64,000 bases of DNA from Tetrapyrgos nigripes (lineage: Eukaryota > Basidiomycota > Agaricomycetes > Agaricales > Campanellaceae), in NCBI GenBank assembly GCA_013368315.1, contig JAACJM010000261.1, forward strand, positions 48,264 to 112,263, read 5' to 3'. The notes below the pieces were generated by a model. The model did not search any database and was not told where the DNA came from. It saw only the letters and a list, made by a program, of their open reading frames with translations. A program made the translations under genes and the position numbers. Below are positions 21,149 to 35,185 of this stretch, piece by piece; positions within the stretch are counted from its first letter, which is position 1, and every line of letters begins with the position of its first letter.

Positions 21149-24100
21149 TCATTCCTGGAAGGTCTGTACCGAATAGACTATTCTCGAATGTGTTTGTCCA
21201 TTCCTGAACAATTCTTGAGCTTGCGATCTGTAAGAAACTTTAATTAGTTGCGATGCCTCTTCATAGGATGATGAAAGGAGATGGTCAATAATGGAAACTT
21301 TAGCTTGACGCGTTTTGGGCTTGGTAGGTATTCTCGAGTGAAGCGTCTGGAACTCTGGTCGGAAATAGAACAACCGAAGCCTCTGCCTGTTGATGTGTCC
21401 ATTCATGACCGTCCCATCTAACTCTCTAAGCACATAAGAGCCATTCTCCCTCCTTTCGTGTACCACATACGGTCCAGAGTAAGTCCAGTCTCCTTTATTA
21501 CCGTGAACCATCTCCAACTGAGATTCTCTCAGCCAAACATACATGCCCTCTTCGTAGTCATGGAAGTCGTACTTGTTCCCATGCTTCTTTGCCATGTCGT
21601 CGATAGCACGTTGCTGTGATTCCCGCACCTTCTGATATGCTTCTCGCAGCTTAGGCTCTTTCCATTGTAACTGTAGAATCCTGAGAGCCAAAAGGTCAGT
21701 AGTGGATGTCGCCTTATCCCAATCCAGAGTCTGCCATGTAGACTCGGCGAAGTCAAAAGATAAAACCGGATAAACACCGTCAAGTAAGTAATATGGAGCG
21801 TACCCAGTCGAGCTTGAAGCTGTTATGCGAATTGCTAATAGCGCTGGCGGTAAAAGCAGAGGCCATCTTCCTATAGCGTCGCCACAAGCCTTTACAATCG
21901 CTTCTACTAGAGGGATGTGTGCTCTTTCCACCACGCCATTTCCTTGAGGGTGATAAGGCGTCGAGACTACTATAGTACAATTGTACTGTGTCTTGAGCAA
22001 TTCTCGAACTTCTTTCTGGAATTCGGACCCTGCGTCCATCGATATCACGGGTATACAGCTAAAACGGCAGATGAGTTCTTCATATATGAATTTAGCTACC
22101 GGGACCGCCTTAAGTGCCTTGAGCGCCCTAGCTTCAGGCCATAGGATGTTTGGTTCTAGCGCCTGTACGATGTAATGATAGTCGCCTATCCCTGGTGGCA
22201 TGTGAATACAGTCCAAATTGAAGTGCTGAAGCAGAGGTGATTGCCACGATACGTTATACGGAACTATGGGAAGAGGTTTTATCAGCTTTTGGCACTCTAT
22301 ACATGACCTGATGAAAAACGAAACATCTTCGAACATGTTAGGCCAATAAAACCTATCCGAAAGATGCTTGTAAGTAGCGTCTCGTCCTTGATGACCCATT
22401 TCATTGTGTGCTTTGGCCATCAACTCCGATCGTCTCCTCTCTGACTCTATGAAAAGCCTCGGAACTCCGTCAGAGTTCTTTTTGGGTAATTTCCATAGCC
22501 GCCCATCTCGTAAGAAGAACCTCCTCGCCGTTTTATAAAACCGAAGTTTCTCTTTCTCTGTAGCATAAACGGAGGGGACTACACCTGTCTGTAAGAACTT
22601 TTTGATGTTTTCCCATTGTTGAGGGTCTTCTTGATCTCTTATCTTGAACTTGTGGCCTACTTGCGTCCGGTATTCTGTAGTAACGAAAGAATCATAGTCA
22701 ATAACCTCAAGGTTCATTACCTCTCCAGCCATGAGGAATGTTTCTTCTCTTGTCACCTGTTTCTTCCTGAGGTAAAACTCTGGTAGAGTACGTGATGAAA
22801 TGGCATGAACTGAGCGTAGCAAAGAGTAGGACAAAAATGAAAAAGGCGCCTTGGGATCAACCAAATTGATGTTGACCTCAGCATCATCGAAAGAAGGCAG
22901 TTCCAAAGCAGAAACACAAAGCAAAGGCGCACAACCAGCCACCCTCCAAGAGTCATCCAATGAAGTTGAATATCTGATTGACAAGAAAGAGAGTAAGGTC
23001 GGAATAGAAAGACTGTCCACATTAACAACCCTATACGAGGCGGTATTAATGAAAGCGTCCAAAAACTCGTTCTGCTCAGCCTCTGTCTCGATAGGCTCTC
23101 CAGGGGCATGCGGACGTCTTGACAATCCATCTTCAGCCTGAAACGACTTCACCAGCACATGTTTACACTTGAAAGTAAACAATCTGATCCAAGAAACCCA
23201 ACGTAAAACAGGAGCATTGGGGACATCATCCGGCTCCCTCAACATCTTCACCAGAGAACTAGCATCATGCAAGAGTCTGAAATGACAAATCCACAAGTGA
23301 TGACGAAGATCCTTCAACGCTCTATAGACGCCGTAAACCTCAGTCTTCGGTTGTCCATAATTCTGCTCCCTCTCGTTAAAGGTACATCCACCAAAACCCG
23401 CAGGCTTAGTGACTCCATCTCGTACCTGGGACAACATCCAGCCGGCACCCATCCACGACGAATCGACGCCCAGCACAATCAGCCCTTCATCAGATGCGCG
23501 AGGTAGACGTGAAATCTTTTTAGCCTCCACATAATCGATGACAATCAACACCGGCGCAGACATCACTCGACATTTCAGCTCCTCGAAAGCCTCTAAAGCA
23601 TCACTTGGAAATAAAAACACCGCACCCACTACCAAATTCCTCGTCAAACTCATCAATGGCTTGGCAATCATCGCGTAACCTCTAATCCATCTCCTGCCAG
23701 TACCGGCCACACCCAGAAAACCACGAACTTCTGGTACACAAGTGGGCACGGGCCAGTCCAAGATCTTCTGCGTCATAGTGGGAGACATGATCCAACCCTC
23801 AAGTGAAACGACAGTCCCAACAATAGACAAGCGAAGGGCAGCCAATACCGCCTTCGTCCCAGATGCTGTAACACCACCCTGAATAAACGTTCCCAGCAAC
23901 AATTCCATGTTCTCCATGTACTCCCAGACAAAACGACGAATAGCGTCAGACCCAACTACCTCCTCATCATCGTAACGTGAACGAGGACCCTTCAGGCCAC
24001 AGTCATCGATGAAGGCACGAGCGAGTTCGTAAAACCTTGAACCAGTGTAGTCTGCTGACGAGCCCCCAGCGGGGTATGGAATGCTTGAAGAGGCCTGGAC

Positions 24101-24923
24101 CTGACCGCAACCCAACGAGCATCGAAACCTGAGAAAAGATCAAAAAGTCCATAAAGAGCATAACCCAGAAAATCCTCAGCGAAATTGTTGACATTGGGAG
24201 GCAAGGCCGCATCTTGTATGGTCACCGCATTCAGCTCCTCCAGGTTTACCACCAATCTGACTCCAGACTTCTTGGCGACTGCAAACATCGATGACCAATA
24301 GCTCAAACACATAGGTTCAAAGCAGCCAGCTTGTTCCCCTTTCCAAATCTCTTCCTTGACGTCTTCAAGTATTGCCCTCGCGCAAGTTATGGGTGGACAC
24401 TGCCAGGGTGTATGCTTGATAGTGGCAATCTCGTAGTCTGGAAAATGGTCTCGAGAGAACAATCCCCGCTCTGAATGCTCAAAGGCAAAAGCCTCCTCTC
24501 AGTTTGTAATCACCCACCCGAGAAGATCAAGTTCTGAAGGCTGTAAAACCCCAGGCTCAATCTTAGCAATCATCACTTCAAAACGCTCTCTCATCACCCA
24601 ACTGCCAAATTGTAGCTGTTGCCAAGGTATTGGGCGGAGTGGTAGCTGAAGACGAGCAGGAGGAGGAATCGGCTTGAACTCTTGTGCAGCTGGGTTGGGC
24701 ATATATGTTGGAACCGGTCTATATTTGCGATCCACTGGTTTATATCTTCGTTTGGACGGTGGCGGCTTCGTCGTGGACGGTGTCGTTGGATATGATAGCC
24801 TAAGAGAATCAGAAGTAGGCACTTTCCAAGAGTAGGAAGAACACAAAGGCGGAAGTTTAGAAGAAGACAAAAAGAGCGAAATCGGAGAAGCAGAAAAAAC
24901 TGAGGTAGGAACTGGAGAAACAT
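21149..24923 (-). pseudogene. Gypsy pol: reverse transcriptase, RNase H, integrase (broken)
   Basis: The RT begins in the frame 24870-24499 (SELDLLGWVITN). It passes an in-frame TGA at 24499-24501 and continues with FSRDHFPDYEIATIKHTPWQ, then GVRLVVNLEELNAVTI and LVQGFTNS. It breaks there: about 25 residues normally found between this motif and the catalytic (F/Y)IDD are missing and the frame shifts, so FIDDCGLKGP follows at once in the next frame (23999 leftward). The rest is a single open frame to 21149: RNase H (GVDSSWMGAGW, KTEVYGV, LLHDAS), the HHCC finger (AHNEMGHQG ... CIECQ) and the DDE integrase (FNLDCIHM, SMDAGSEFQ, GVVERAH). It is inactive in RT but nearly intact in integrase. Confidence 0.85.
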
Positions 24924-26833
24924 CTAAACTGCAGAAACTTCATAGAGAGAACGATTAGACATCCCATTTGGTGTGTTCAAAACTAGAGCTCTGGTTGTCC
25001 AATCCGACAAACGAGCCTCACCAGGCTTAACACCAGTAGCCAAGGCATATTGACTAACCAGATCGATATAAGGAAGAGAAGACAGAGAAACGTAACAGAG
25101 AGAATCGAAATCAGAATATGCATAATTGCCCATCAGGGCCTCTAGTGACCTTCCAAACACCACGGGAGCTGCCTCGAAGGTCATCAGCAGATCCTCTCCT
25201 GAAAACCCCGTTCTCTGACACCAGCAGTTACAATCTCCTCCACACCATCTACATCGAAGTATTCATCCAGTCCATCATAATCTCTGACTTCAGCAATTGG
25301 TGACAGTGGGCTACGTCCCAAGTCCTTGTGTCGACTTTGTCATCTTCTAGGTCCCTGTCGAACTCAGGTAAGTAACGGATGACATCTCTTACCTTTGAAG
25401 ACACATATGTGATGATATAGTTGACCAGTTTGTTGGAGTCCGTTATGCCTGTGCGTATACCATGGGCGATTATTTTGTCCAAGTAGTCCCTGGCATTCTT
25501 CCCGTCGAAGTAAGGTGCACCAGGCATCTTGGCTACCGGCATAGGCACCGTTAGCATAGGCGGTATCGTGTCCAACATGGTGGATCTGTCAAAAGCATGT
25601 TCAGAGACAAAAGCTGGTTCTTGAATGGAAGCTGAAGATGCCAAAGCTGAAGACAACGAAGGTGAAGCAGGTTCAGGGAAGAGAGGCGCCATGAAAGCGT
25701 CAAACTCTGCAAGTTGTTTGAGAGCATTTGGTGATAGTTTTGGTGTACGAGGTCGAGACTTGTCAGTATTGGTGCATGGAGGAGGGGTAATCGGTGTTAT
25801 GGTTTTGGGAAGGTCTCTCTTGGGTTTATCCCTGGGAAATCCATTACTTCCCGAGTAAACTTTCTTCGGAGGTCCAATCTTGAGGGTAGCAGATTCGGTT
25901 GCGTTCTCTGAAGCTGGACCTACACGAGACGGTCCAGCAACAGCATTGGTAGTAGCTTTGGGAGCAGGTTTGGAGCGTGAAGAACCAGAGTCGGAAGGCT
26001 GACGACTAGGGACAGACTTGGCAGGGACAGCGGTAGGAGCTGCAGATGCTACTGGAGTAGGAGACCTTCCCTTTCCGGCCTTGTCACCAGGACCGTCATC
26101 AGCCATGTCAACCACTGGCGAAACTTCTTGAATATCATCCTTGGGTTTGAAGCTCGTTCTGTCTAGATGGACTCCTTCATCTTCTCGCGTCAACCTCTGC
26201 CTCTACATCAGCCTCTGGGTCGGAAGATGAGTCCTGCTGTTCACTATCCGCAACCTCTTCCTCTCGCCCTTCACTACCATGACGTAGAGACCCGGTGAAT
26301 GGTACAGGTATCTCGCTTCCATCTCTCAGACCATCTTCTCCGCTCGCATCGACATCAGGTTCTTCGGGCACGGGTCCCAGAGGTTCAAGGGGTATATCAT
26401 AATCCATTTCATCCAACTGATCCTCTTCGTCTCCCAAACCTTCGTCAACCTCTGGACTCGGCGGTAGTCTCTTGCGCACAACTCGTTGAGTGATAGAAGA
26501 TTTTTTGGGTTTGGGCTGCTCTGCTGGGGCTTTCTTGACCGGCTTGGATATCGTCTCTGTTGTTTTCGCAAGCACTGATGTGCCCCCACTTTCCCGGTCA
26601 GATAGAGACTCTTCGTTTGAAGTCGCCTTCGAATCACTCCTTCCAAAAGGCACATGTGACCACTTCTTCATGGCAGGCTTGTTGGCTTTACTACCAGAAG
26701 CAGCTTTGGAGCCAGAAGGTTTGAGCTTCGGGGGCGTTGTCAAATGAGATGGAGTTGGGAGGAAGGAATTGACGCAAGCAATAATCACGCGACCGACGCT
26801 TTGGTCACTGCCTCCCGCCTCTGTCATTGCCAC
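24924..26833 (-). pseudogene. Gypsy gag-like region
   Basis: Two overlapping open frames, 26833-26177 and 26193-25249, are Pro/Ser/Glu-rich, then contain a capsid-like helical stretch (YFDGKNARDYLDKIIAHGIR, YVSSKVRDVIRYLPEF). A third piece, 25184-24924, has no motif I recognise. The frames overlap by 17 bases at 26177-26193 and may have been one. No CCHC knuckle is visible after the capsid, which fits a deletion between gag and pol. Confidence 0.65.
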
Positions 26834-27365
26834 CTGGGCCTACACGTCCTCAAAGCCCCAAATACATTCACGTACTCATGGTGGTATGTGATATGCTACT
26901 CTACATATCGTTCATTCACTGTTTCCGCAAGTTTCTGGTTTTCCATGACTGGGTGGTTAGGCCAGTTTCCGCTAGGGTGAAGAGGGATGCTTGGGTGTAC
27001 GTCCTGTCCTTTAGAAACGGCAAAGCCTGCAAAATCGGCTGTACCTGTCACACACCGAGACGCAGATTGCAGGAGTGGAGGTGCAAAGACAAGTCGAAGG
27101 GATTCAAACTGGTATATTCGGTCCAGGTCAGCGAAGAGAGAATGTTCGGTATCGGTACGTTTTGAATCAGTATCCATCAGTCTTTTCACTCACAAATGTT
27201 TCAGAACACGAAGCTCATCAGCAAGTACTCAAATATACCCACAAAAGCAATGGCGCTTGCCCGAATTGCTCTTCAAAGCACCGAGAGGAATTCGCCTTCA
27301 AAGCAGCATTTGGATTGAGAGATGCCTGCGACGTCGTTGATAGGGCGAGGGAACTTGTTGGCTGA
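26827..27365 (+). CDS. T5orf172/MUG113-type GIY-YIG-like domain protein, probably 5'-truncated
   Basis: Exon to 27148, intron 27149-27204 (GT ... TTTCAG), exon 27205-27365. The product carries VYVLSFRNGKACKIGCT (the GIY-YIG-like first strands and KIG), RRRLQEW, then after the intron EHEAHQQVLKY, CPNCSSKHREEF and DVVDRARELV. This matches the T5orf172 domain seen in phage proteins and in fungal meiotically upregulated Mug113; the related fold cuts DNA, but activity here is unknown. An additional intron at about 26881-26930 is possible. The start at 26827 overlaps the first codons of the Gypsy gag on the opposite strand, so the true 5' end may have been lost when the element arrived. Confidence 0.65.
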
Positions 27366-27791
27366 GCAATTGGTGCTTTTCTCCTCTTTTTCTTTAGCGT
27401 CGTTGTTTTCTGTTTGCTATCGTGTTTCTTGCTTTCGTATCTGCGTTGTATGTACATTCTTGGGTGTAGATTTGGATGTTTGCCATCCCAACCGGCCATT
27501 CCTCCGTCTTTGCCCATTGAGCTGTTAGCCCGTATTTTTGGAATCCTCTGTGAAGGTCAACCAACAAAGTTCTCCACATGAGGATAATGCAGAGTTACCC
27601 TCCACTCTCTCTCAGTTCATTGTGCAGCGCTTGGCGTCAGATGCTATTTCGTTCCTCGCTTCGAACCTCCACTCAGACTGTGCCTTGTACGGTCCAAACT
27701 TCATCCGCTGTCGGTGCACTTGTTTCCGGGAGCCCATGAAGATCATCCATTGGTACAACTACTCACCGTGTCTCCTCTTCCATCAACCACC
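27366..27791. other. Intergenic between the GIY-YIG gene and the Trs33 remnant
   Basis: No recognised gene. It presumably holds the former promoter of the Trs33-like gene. Confidence 0.4.
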
Positions 27792-28543
27792 ATGTCCAGT
27801 CGCCCTTCCATACAGATCTCGAGCTCCTCCAAATCCGCCAGCTCGCTGGTCACTCCGAGTCCCGCTACTCTGGCCGATCCGCCAATGCGCTATGTCAACA
27901 GCGCAATGATGGACTATTTCTTGATCGAAGTCGTCAACACTCTACGTGAATCTTCAGCTGTAGTGACTGCTCGGTCCAAGAGGATATAGAAAAGGAAATG
28001 GTCGATGCCGGACTGATCCCACCACCACAACCTGCACTATCGACTTTGCCTCTAAAGACCGAAAACCCCAGAGACTCGACCGTCCTGATCAGTCTCAATT
28101 CTCGTTCAGGGAAAAACGCTGCAGTGGATGAAGAGGAAGAAGCTATCAGAATGTGTCTTGAAGCTATCGGATTGCATGTTGGCGCGAACTTTGCAGAGAG
28201 GTACGTATACCTCTTTACAGTGTAATCAATACCACTATAACCGTCCTTAGATTATGTCGGGACAGATCTCTATTTACAGAAACCTTGGACGTCATCAAAT
28301 TTGTATGCAAGGATCTGTGGGCAGCGTGTTGGGATAGACAAGTGGACAACCTGCGGACGAACCATAGGGTGCGTTTTTACCCCGTCCCTCAAGGTATTCC
28401 AGCTCACCAAGTCAATCCAGGGCATCTACGTTTTGCAAGACAATGCTTTCAAGACCATCACACGTTTATCGTCTTGGGAAGGACGGGCCAATGCTACACG
28501 CAAAGCCAAACTTGGCAGCAACAGCATACACGACGACTTCTGA
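27792..28543 (+). pseudogene. Trs33/TRAPPC6-like TRAPP subunit, frameshifted and 3'-truncated
   Basis: Exons 27792-28200, 28251-28368 and 28421-28543. They encode MRYVNSAMMDYFLIEVVNTL, EEEAIRMCLEAIGLHVGANF, CRDRSLFTETLDVIKFVCKD and GIYVLQDNAFKTITRLSSWE, the Bet3-family fold of Trs33, a subunit of the TRAPP vesicle-tethering complexes at the Golgi. Two defects are visible. Near 27985 the frame needs two bases fewer (GGATATAGAA where GGATAGAA would keep SKRIEKEM open). The end of the protein (the last strands after RKAKL) is replaced by GSNSIHDDF and a stop where the dispersed repeat begins at 28536. A working copy should exist elsewhere in the genome. Confidence 0.8.
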
Positions 28544-28960
28544 CGCAGATGCGCCTTGCCGTGGACGCGTTGGAAACGCGACTGCGTCAAGCCACTGACG
28601 CGCCTGCGTCCTATTCTGACTCCGGAAATACGATATATCTGCGGACCTATCTGAACTCTGGATAGATGGTCCATTTGGACTCCTATCTGCACCTGTATAT
28701 GTGCTTCAGATATATGGGATTTCTGGACATGTATCCGGAGCTTTAAAAGGTTATCTTTCTTTTGTTCGAATAGCTATACAAATTAGGCGTCTTTTTGTAC
28801 ATCTTTACATAGATTACATGTGCCATCTTTTTGTTTACCTATCAAGTGTAATTAGGGGTTTCCAGATATACGTTCTTTCTGTACGAATATTTAGAGTCAA
28901 AATATAGCATTTATTTGTATATATATCTGAACTCCAAATACATCCTACTTCTGTACACCT
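28536..28960 (+). repeat. Dispersed repeat, CpG-rich copy
   Basis: Partner of 8588-8865. Its first 100 bases hold 14 CpG sites and small inverted words (gcgtcaagccactgacgc). The rest is AT-rich with repeated ATCTG/CAGAT words. It replaces the 3' end of the Trs33-like gene. I see no coding frame, so it is perhaps a SINE-like or other small non-coding element. Confidence 0.7.
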
Positions 28961-28970
28961 ATCTGCTCAT

Positions 28971-29440
28971 CTATCCGTCGAGCCGATAGAAACGTACTTC
29001 CGGCGTGTATTGAAGAGCCTGATCCAGACCAGAATCATGACTCTGGCAGCTGTCGTTCACAGCTCATAACCAATAGGAAGCAGTGGAGGCGAGAATTCGT
29101 CAAATGGGGTGAAGAAGCCCGGAAGCAGGAGGAGAGTCAGCCAGATGACCTCTCTGATGGAGAAGATGATGAGCTTGACAACGTGAGCAACTTTGTTCCA
29201 GCGTTGCCGACTGGCAAACGTACGTGGTTACCTCGTTCACTTGCTTTACTTTTTGGTGGGAAAGTGGTGCAGGAAGAGGTTGAGTACAGTTTAGATCATC
29301 ACTTGCGCCGTCGGCAGACTCGTAGACAGGGCTGGAGTGAGGAAGCTTTGTACATGGAGCTCCTGGCGCAAGAGGAGCAGGATGAGATACCTGATGATGG
29401 CGCATTGGAAGGATCTGGGGACGAGTATGGGGGTATTTAA
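28971..29440 (+). CDS. Unknown acidic/basic ORF, 5'-incomplete
   Basis: An open frame without a clear start, running from about 28971 to TAA at 29440. It reads RRADRNVLPACIEEPDPD, ITNRKQWRREFVKWGEEARK, a DGEDDELDN acidic patch, TGKRTWLPRSLALLFGG, HHLRRRQTRRQGWSEEALYM and a Glu/Asp-rich tail. Composition and frame are convincing for former protein coding, perhaps the C-terminus of a transposon protein, but I recognise no family. It lies straight after the dispersed repeat. Confidence 0.4.
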
Positions 29441-30879
29441 GAAATTTTTATTTTAGACCTTAAAATACTCTTAAAATCAAATTAATTTAAGGCTAAGTTA
29501 AGTCTTTAAGGCCTAACTTCGCTGAGGGGCCTTAATTAAGGCCTTAGGGAGAACACTGGTAAGACTTAAGCGTAGTGAGTAAGAACGAAAGCGAGATGCT
29601 CCTCGCCAAGATTTATTAAACATCCTTATCCTATCCGGTTGCAGAACGGGGACCTAGTTCTATGATATTCGTCCTTGACAGATATACGTACTGACAGTCA
29701 GGCAAATTAGTGAGTGAGCCACGTATACGCGCGTACCAGCTCAACCGATACCTGAACCAATGTCCGGTTTTCTCCGTGGCATATGATGCCTGCGTCGCTG
29801 GCGATTCGCGATTCGAAAAAAGCCTTTTATCCGCTCGTACTGAATGTTGCTTGGGTACTACCAATAGAACCTCTTTTTCAGCTGTTTAAATTCGAAAAAA
29901 GCCTTTTATCCACTCCTACTAAGTATTGCTTAGGTACTGCCAGTAGGAACTCTTTTTCCCCTGCTCAAAACTGAGTCAGTCGTATGAGCGTATGAGCTCG
30001 ACCAGTCAGCGAACGACGAAAGCGAGAGGCAGTCTGAGATATATACAGATTCTTTAGGTAAATGAGTGACCAAGTCGTATTGCAATCCGCTGAAAATACA
30101 TCCAATTCGCTTGATCTATGTCTTGAGTGTTGACAGTTCCCTTGGTCAATGATATCAATCAGTTGCCTTCGACTTAAATCCTGGTGTGCTCCCAGAGCGC
30201 AAACCTCAATATTAACCACCCTGTCCAGTGTCAACGCACAATCCAAGAAACTTGGTTGCTCGTAACGAAAGGCCTGTCCCCGACTCTTCAAATCGTTTCC
30301 AAGAGTCTTTAATATTCTCATCCGTCATCTCCTCATTCGGATTCTTCGGAGCCCGTTTGCGCCAATATTCTGCATTTGCTTCCGTGAAGCTTATCTATCT
30401 TTTAACTTGGACTCTTATGAAGACCAGCACGCCTCTTCTCGCCCTTCCTTTGCAACTGATATTCAAACAGCATCCTCGCTCAAGTTTTCCTGTCTCAACA
30501 CTCCAGTCACCAACCCTAGCAATCATCATTCTTTCAGACGAGTGCTGTTTCTGGACCCCCTGCTGCTCCTTTCTACTCAGTCATTTGCAATGCTCATCAT
30601 CCAATCTAAAGGCACTCCTTCCTCACAGTTCACTCCATTCTGTCTTCACCCAGTAGAAAAGTGATTATAGTCCACACTCATTGTCACTACCTGGTCTGCG
30701 TACATCTATCTGTTCGTTCTGTAAATACTAAATGATAATTTCGTCGTGTAAAGCTGGTACTAGTCTGTATGCATTGGCACGTCATCTCGGTAGATGTATG
30801 TAGATTAAATCATAAGACTACTTTCCATTCAATGCAGTGACACCTTCCCTCAGTTAACTTAAGACCAGCCTCTCGGGTT
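29441..30879. other. Intergenic with AT-rich and tandem repeats
   Basis: 29445-29560 is built of TTAAGGCC-type words ending in ccttagggagaacactgg, which resembles a hAT-like terminus without a partner in the window. A two-copy tandem repeat follows at 29811-29962. A minus-strand open frame at 29965-30321 has no family motif. Confidence 0.4.
29811..29962 (+). repeat. Two-copy tandem repeat, unit about 79 bp
   Basis: attcgaaaaaagccttttat occurs at 29811 and again at 29890. The copies continue in parallel (tattgct/tgttgct, ggtactgcc/ggtactacc, actctttttc/cctctttttc) with scattered substitutions. Confidence 0.8.
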
Positions 30880-31215
30880 TCTCACTGAACGGTCAAAACA
30901 CGACTGCGATCATGGATGATTTCCGCGAGAGGCAGATAACACTTTTCAGCAGGGGCCCGGCAGTTTTTGGACATTAAAAGGCAGAAATTTTTAATGAGAT
31001 TTGTTTCAAATATTTATGAAAGGCAGGGCTAGGAGACTGAGGGCTCGACGAGTGAAATTGTTGTACTAGTAGCCACTTAAACCTCTATCTTCATGAATTA
31101 TCTTAGCAAATGAGTTGCTGTAACCGAGAAGCCCCTAATGACCGCCACTGGCTTGAAGAGCTTCAAGATCGTCAGCTGGATATTCGCATAAAGGCTATCT
31201 CCCTGTAGATAATAT
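30880..31215 (+). pseudogene. Carboxylesterase 3' fragment (last exon and flank)
   Basis: It begins within the last exon, encoding GQNTTAIMDDFRERQITLF ... FGH-stop equivalents, then follows the 3' flank that also appears, CpG-decayed, at 9190-9361. Its right end runs into the sequence upstream of esterase B. It marks the junction between tandem esterase units, so the present copy B arose beside an older unit. Confidence 0.75.
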
Positions 31216-31793
31216 TGCCATAGATGTGTGGGAAGCTATCGACACTCCGTTCCTCTTTTCTCGCGGCCTCCGTATTGTATTTAGGATGCCTTCGAGAAGA
31301 GAAGACATGGGGAGTATGCAGCATGAGAAGGAACATACCTTTCAGTTACAAGGCCTCTTAAAGGCCGAGTTAACTTATGTCGACCTCGAAAATTTTACCA
31401 CGACCTCAAACTCCCACCCCTTTTCGTTGCCACAGCCGGTCTTTGCCCTTCCCGAAAACCGGAATGTCCAGACCCAGATCCAAGGACCGTTGACGTCAAT
31501 AACCACGTCATGCCAGCGTGTCAAATCGGCCTCCCACTTTCCACCGATTCTCCTTCCCTTCTGCATAACCTGAGTTAGATTACCATACATCTACTTTAAT
31601 AGATCGTCATGATGTCTGTCTAGGAGAGACTAGAGTTAGACTACGTGAAAGGGCCTCGTAATTTGCCACGCGAAACGATGGCCCTTTGTCCCAGTAGCTA
31701 TGGTGCGATTCGTTGAGTCAGCAATAGAGTATACTTAGCCATGACTATTAAAACTTACAAAAGTCTTCCTCCCCGAATGACATTCTTTCCACC
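31216..31793. other. Promoter region of esterase B
   Basis: Homologous to the region upstream of copy A (12345-12588), but with an extra stretch at about 31330-31690 absent from copy A, probably an insertion. No gene is seen in it. Confidence 0.5.
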
Positions 31794-34070
<2,277 letters not shown>

Positions 34071-34445
34071 AAGGAGAGGGGCAACATTATGCATATCGAA
34101 TGAGATCGGTGTCAAATAATATGATGTACGATAGCCAGATGAAAGTAAAATCGTCACGGCACCTCGACAACTTGTGACATATAATATTACAACACTCTCA
34201 CGTCGTCAGAGTCATCGGTAGGTTCGTCAGTCAGTACTGTCCGGTACTGTCTCATTTTGGAGTGTATTGTAAGATGTGATAGATAGTTAGAAAATAAAAA
34301 TTAGGTTGCTTCTAGATCCTGGGAGAGAAAAAGAGACTGTTATGCAGGGAGACCCCCGCAGACATTCCATCCCCATCTACCAATGACGGTGAGGTATGGC
34401 CGCTAGCGGCATGCAAGTCTGTATGGGATCAACTTTTTACATAGA
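34071..34445. other. Intergenic 3' of esterase B
   Basis: Nothing recognised apart from the homology to the esterase A 3' flank in the first 80 bases. Confidence 0.5.
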
Positions 34446-34640
34446 CAAAATGCTGAATCATTCAACAATAGAATTTATGGAATGCCGGATCAGACTGGCT
34501 CCTACATGTCTAAAATGCTGAATCCATGGGACAGTAGAATTTTTGAAATGCTGAATTAGACAAGAGCCAGGATGGTCAAAATGCTGAATCAGTGAAAAGT
34601 AAAATTTACGGAATGCTGAATCAGTCAAAGGTAAATATAT
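34446..34640 (+). repeat. Degenerate minisatellite
   Basis: The words aaaatgctgaatc and gtagaattt(a/t)tgaaatg alternate about three times with a spacing of about 60 bp. The 197-aa frame that follows starts inside it, so its first codons are doubtful. Confidence 0.7.
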
Positions 34641-35185
34641 TGAATGCTAACTTGGTGCTATTCCGAGTAGGTCAAAAATGCTACATTACACCTTGCGGTC
34701 TCATTATCTGGATGCTGACTTGGTGGTTGCCGGAACTTCAGATTGAAAATGCTGGATATGTAGTTTCCGAATGGCAAAAACATATCCTGCTTCAAATTCC
34801 TTCCATTGAAGAGCTCCACTTCCTACGGGCTGTAGAGATTGAGGATGAATTTCTCACAAATCTCCTGGGCAAGGACTCACCCCCTTTGGCTCCCAATTTG
34901 ACCAATCTGAAATTTCAACAAACATATGGATCACTAGCCTTCGACCTCATTCTGATGAGCGCCTTCATCAGGTCCCGAACAGACCACCAGCAAGGAAACA
35001 ACACTCCAGTCAAGCCTCTCAGAAAACTGAAGCTTGATATTGGTAGCGTTGTGGCATTCAGCGAGAAAGAGGCTAATTTGATGAACTTCAGACAGCTATG
35101 GGAGTCTTTCAGCTATGACCATCCAGAACATCAGCTCACCATCTGGTGGTTTGCGCACGCATATGGGGGAAGAAGAGGACTTTGA
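34592..35185 (+). CDS. LRR/F-box-like protein fragment
   Basis: A 197-aa frame whose first about 20 residues come from the minisatellite. From about residue 60 it reads WQKHILLQIPSIEELHFLRA, DEFLTNLLGKDSPPLAPNLT and PLRKLKLDIGSVVAF, the style of the leucine-rich tails of the large F-box families of mushrooms, which select substrates for SCF ubiquitin ligases. There is no F-box here and the length is well below normal, so this is probably a 5'-truncated remnant rather than a working gene. Confidence 0.5.
   Translation: MKSKIYGMLNQSKVNILNANLVLFRVGQKCYITPCGLIIWMLTWWLPELQIENAGYVVSEWQKHILLQIPSIEELHFLRAVEIEDEFLTNLLGKDSPPLAPNLTNLKFQQTYGSLAFDLILMSAFIRSRTDHQQGNNTPVKPLRKLKLDIGSVVAFSEKEANLMNFRQLWESFSYDHPEHQLTIWWFAHAYGGRRGL

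Larger units (their letters stand above)
21149..26833 (-). mobile_element. Degenerate Ty3/Gypsy retrotransposon, LTRs not found
   Basis: Gag-like sequence (26833-25249), a shortened linker region (25250-24500), then RT, RNase H and integrase (24500-21149), in Ty3/Gypsy order. No protease DSG/DTG motif is seen between gag and RT, so that part is deleted or unrecognisable. The right end runs directly into the GIY-YIG gene on the other strand, so the 5' LTR is missing. The 3' ORF at 19496-20986 may belong to it. Confidence 0.8.

Noticed and set aside
23992..24115. Programmed frameshift between the two pol frames
   Set aside because: The conserved residues normally between QGFTNS and FIDD are absent, so this is a deletion, not recoding.
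28971..29440. hAT or KDZ transposase C-terminus
   Set aside because: Composition suggests a transposon protein, but I could not find a dimerisation or catalytic motif, so it is left unnamed.
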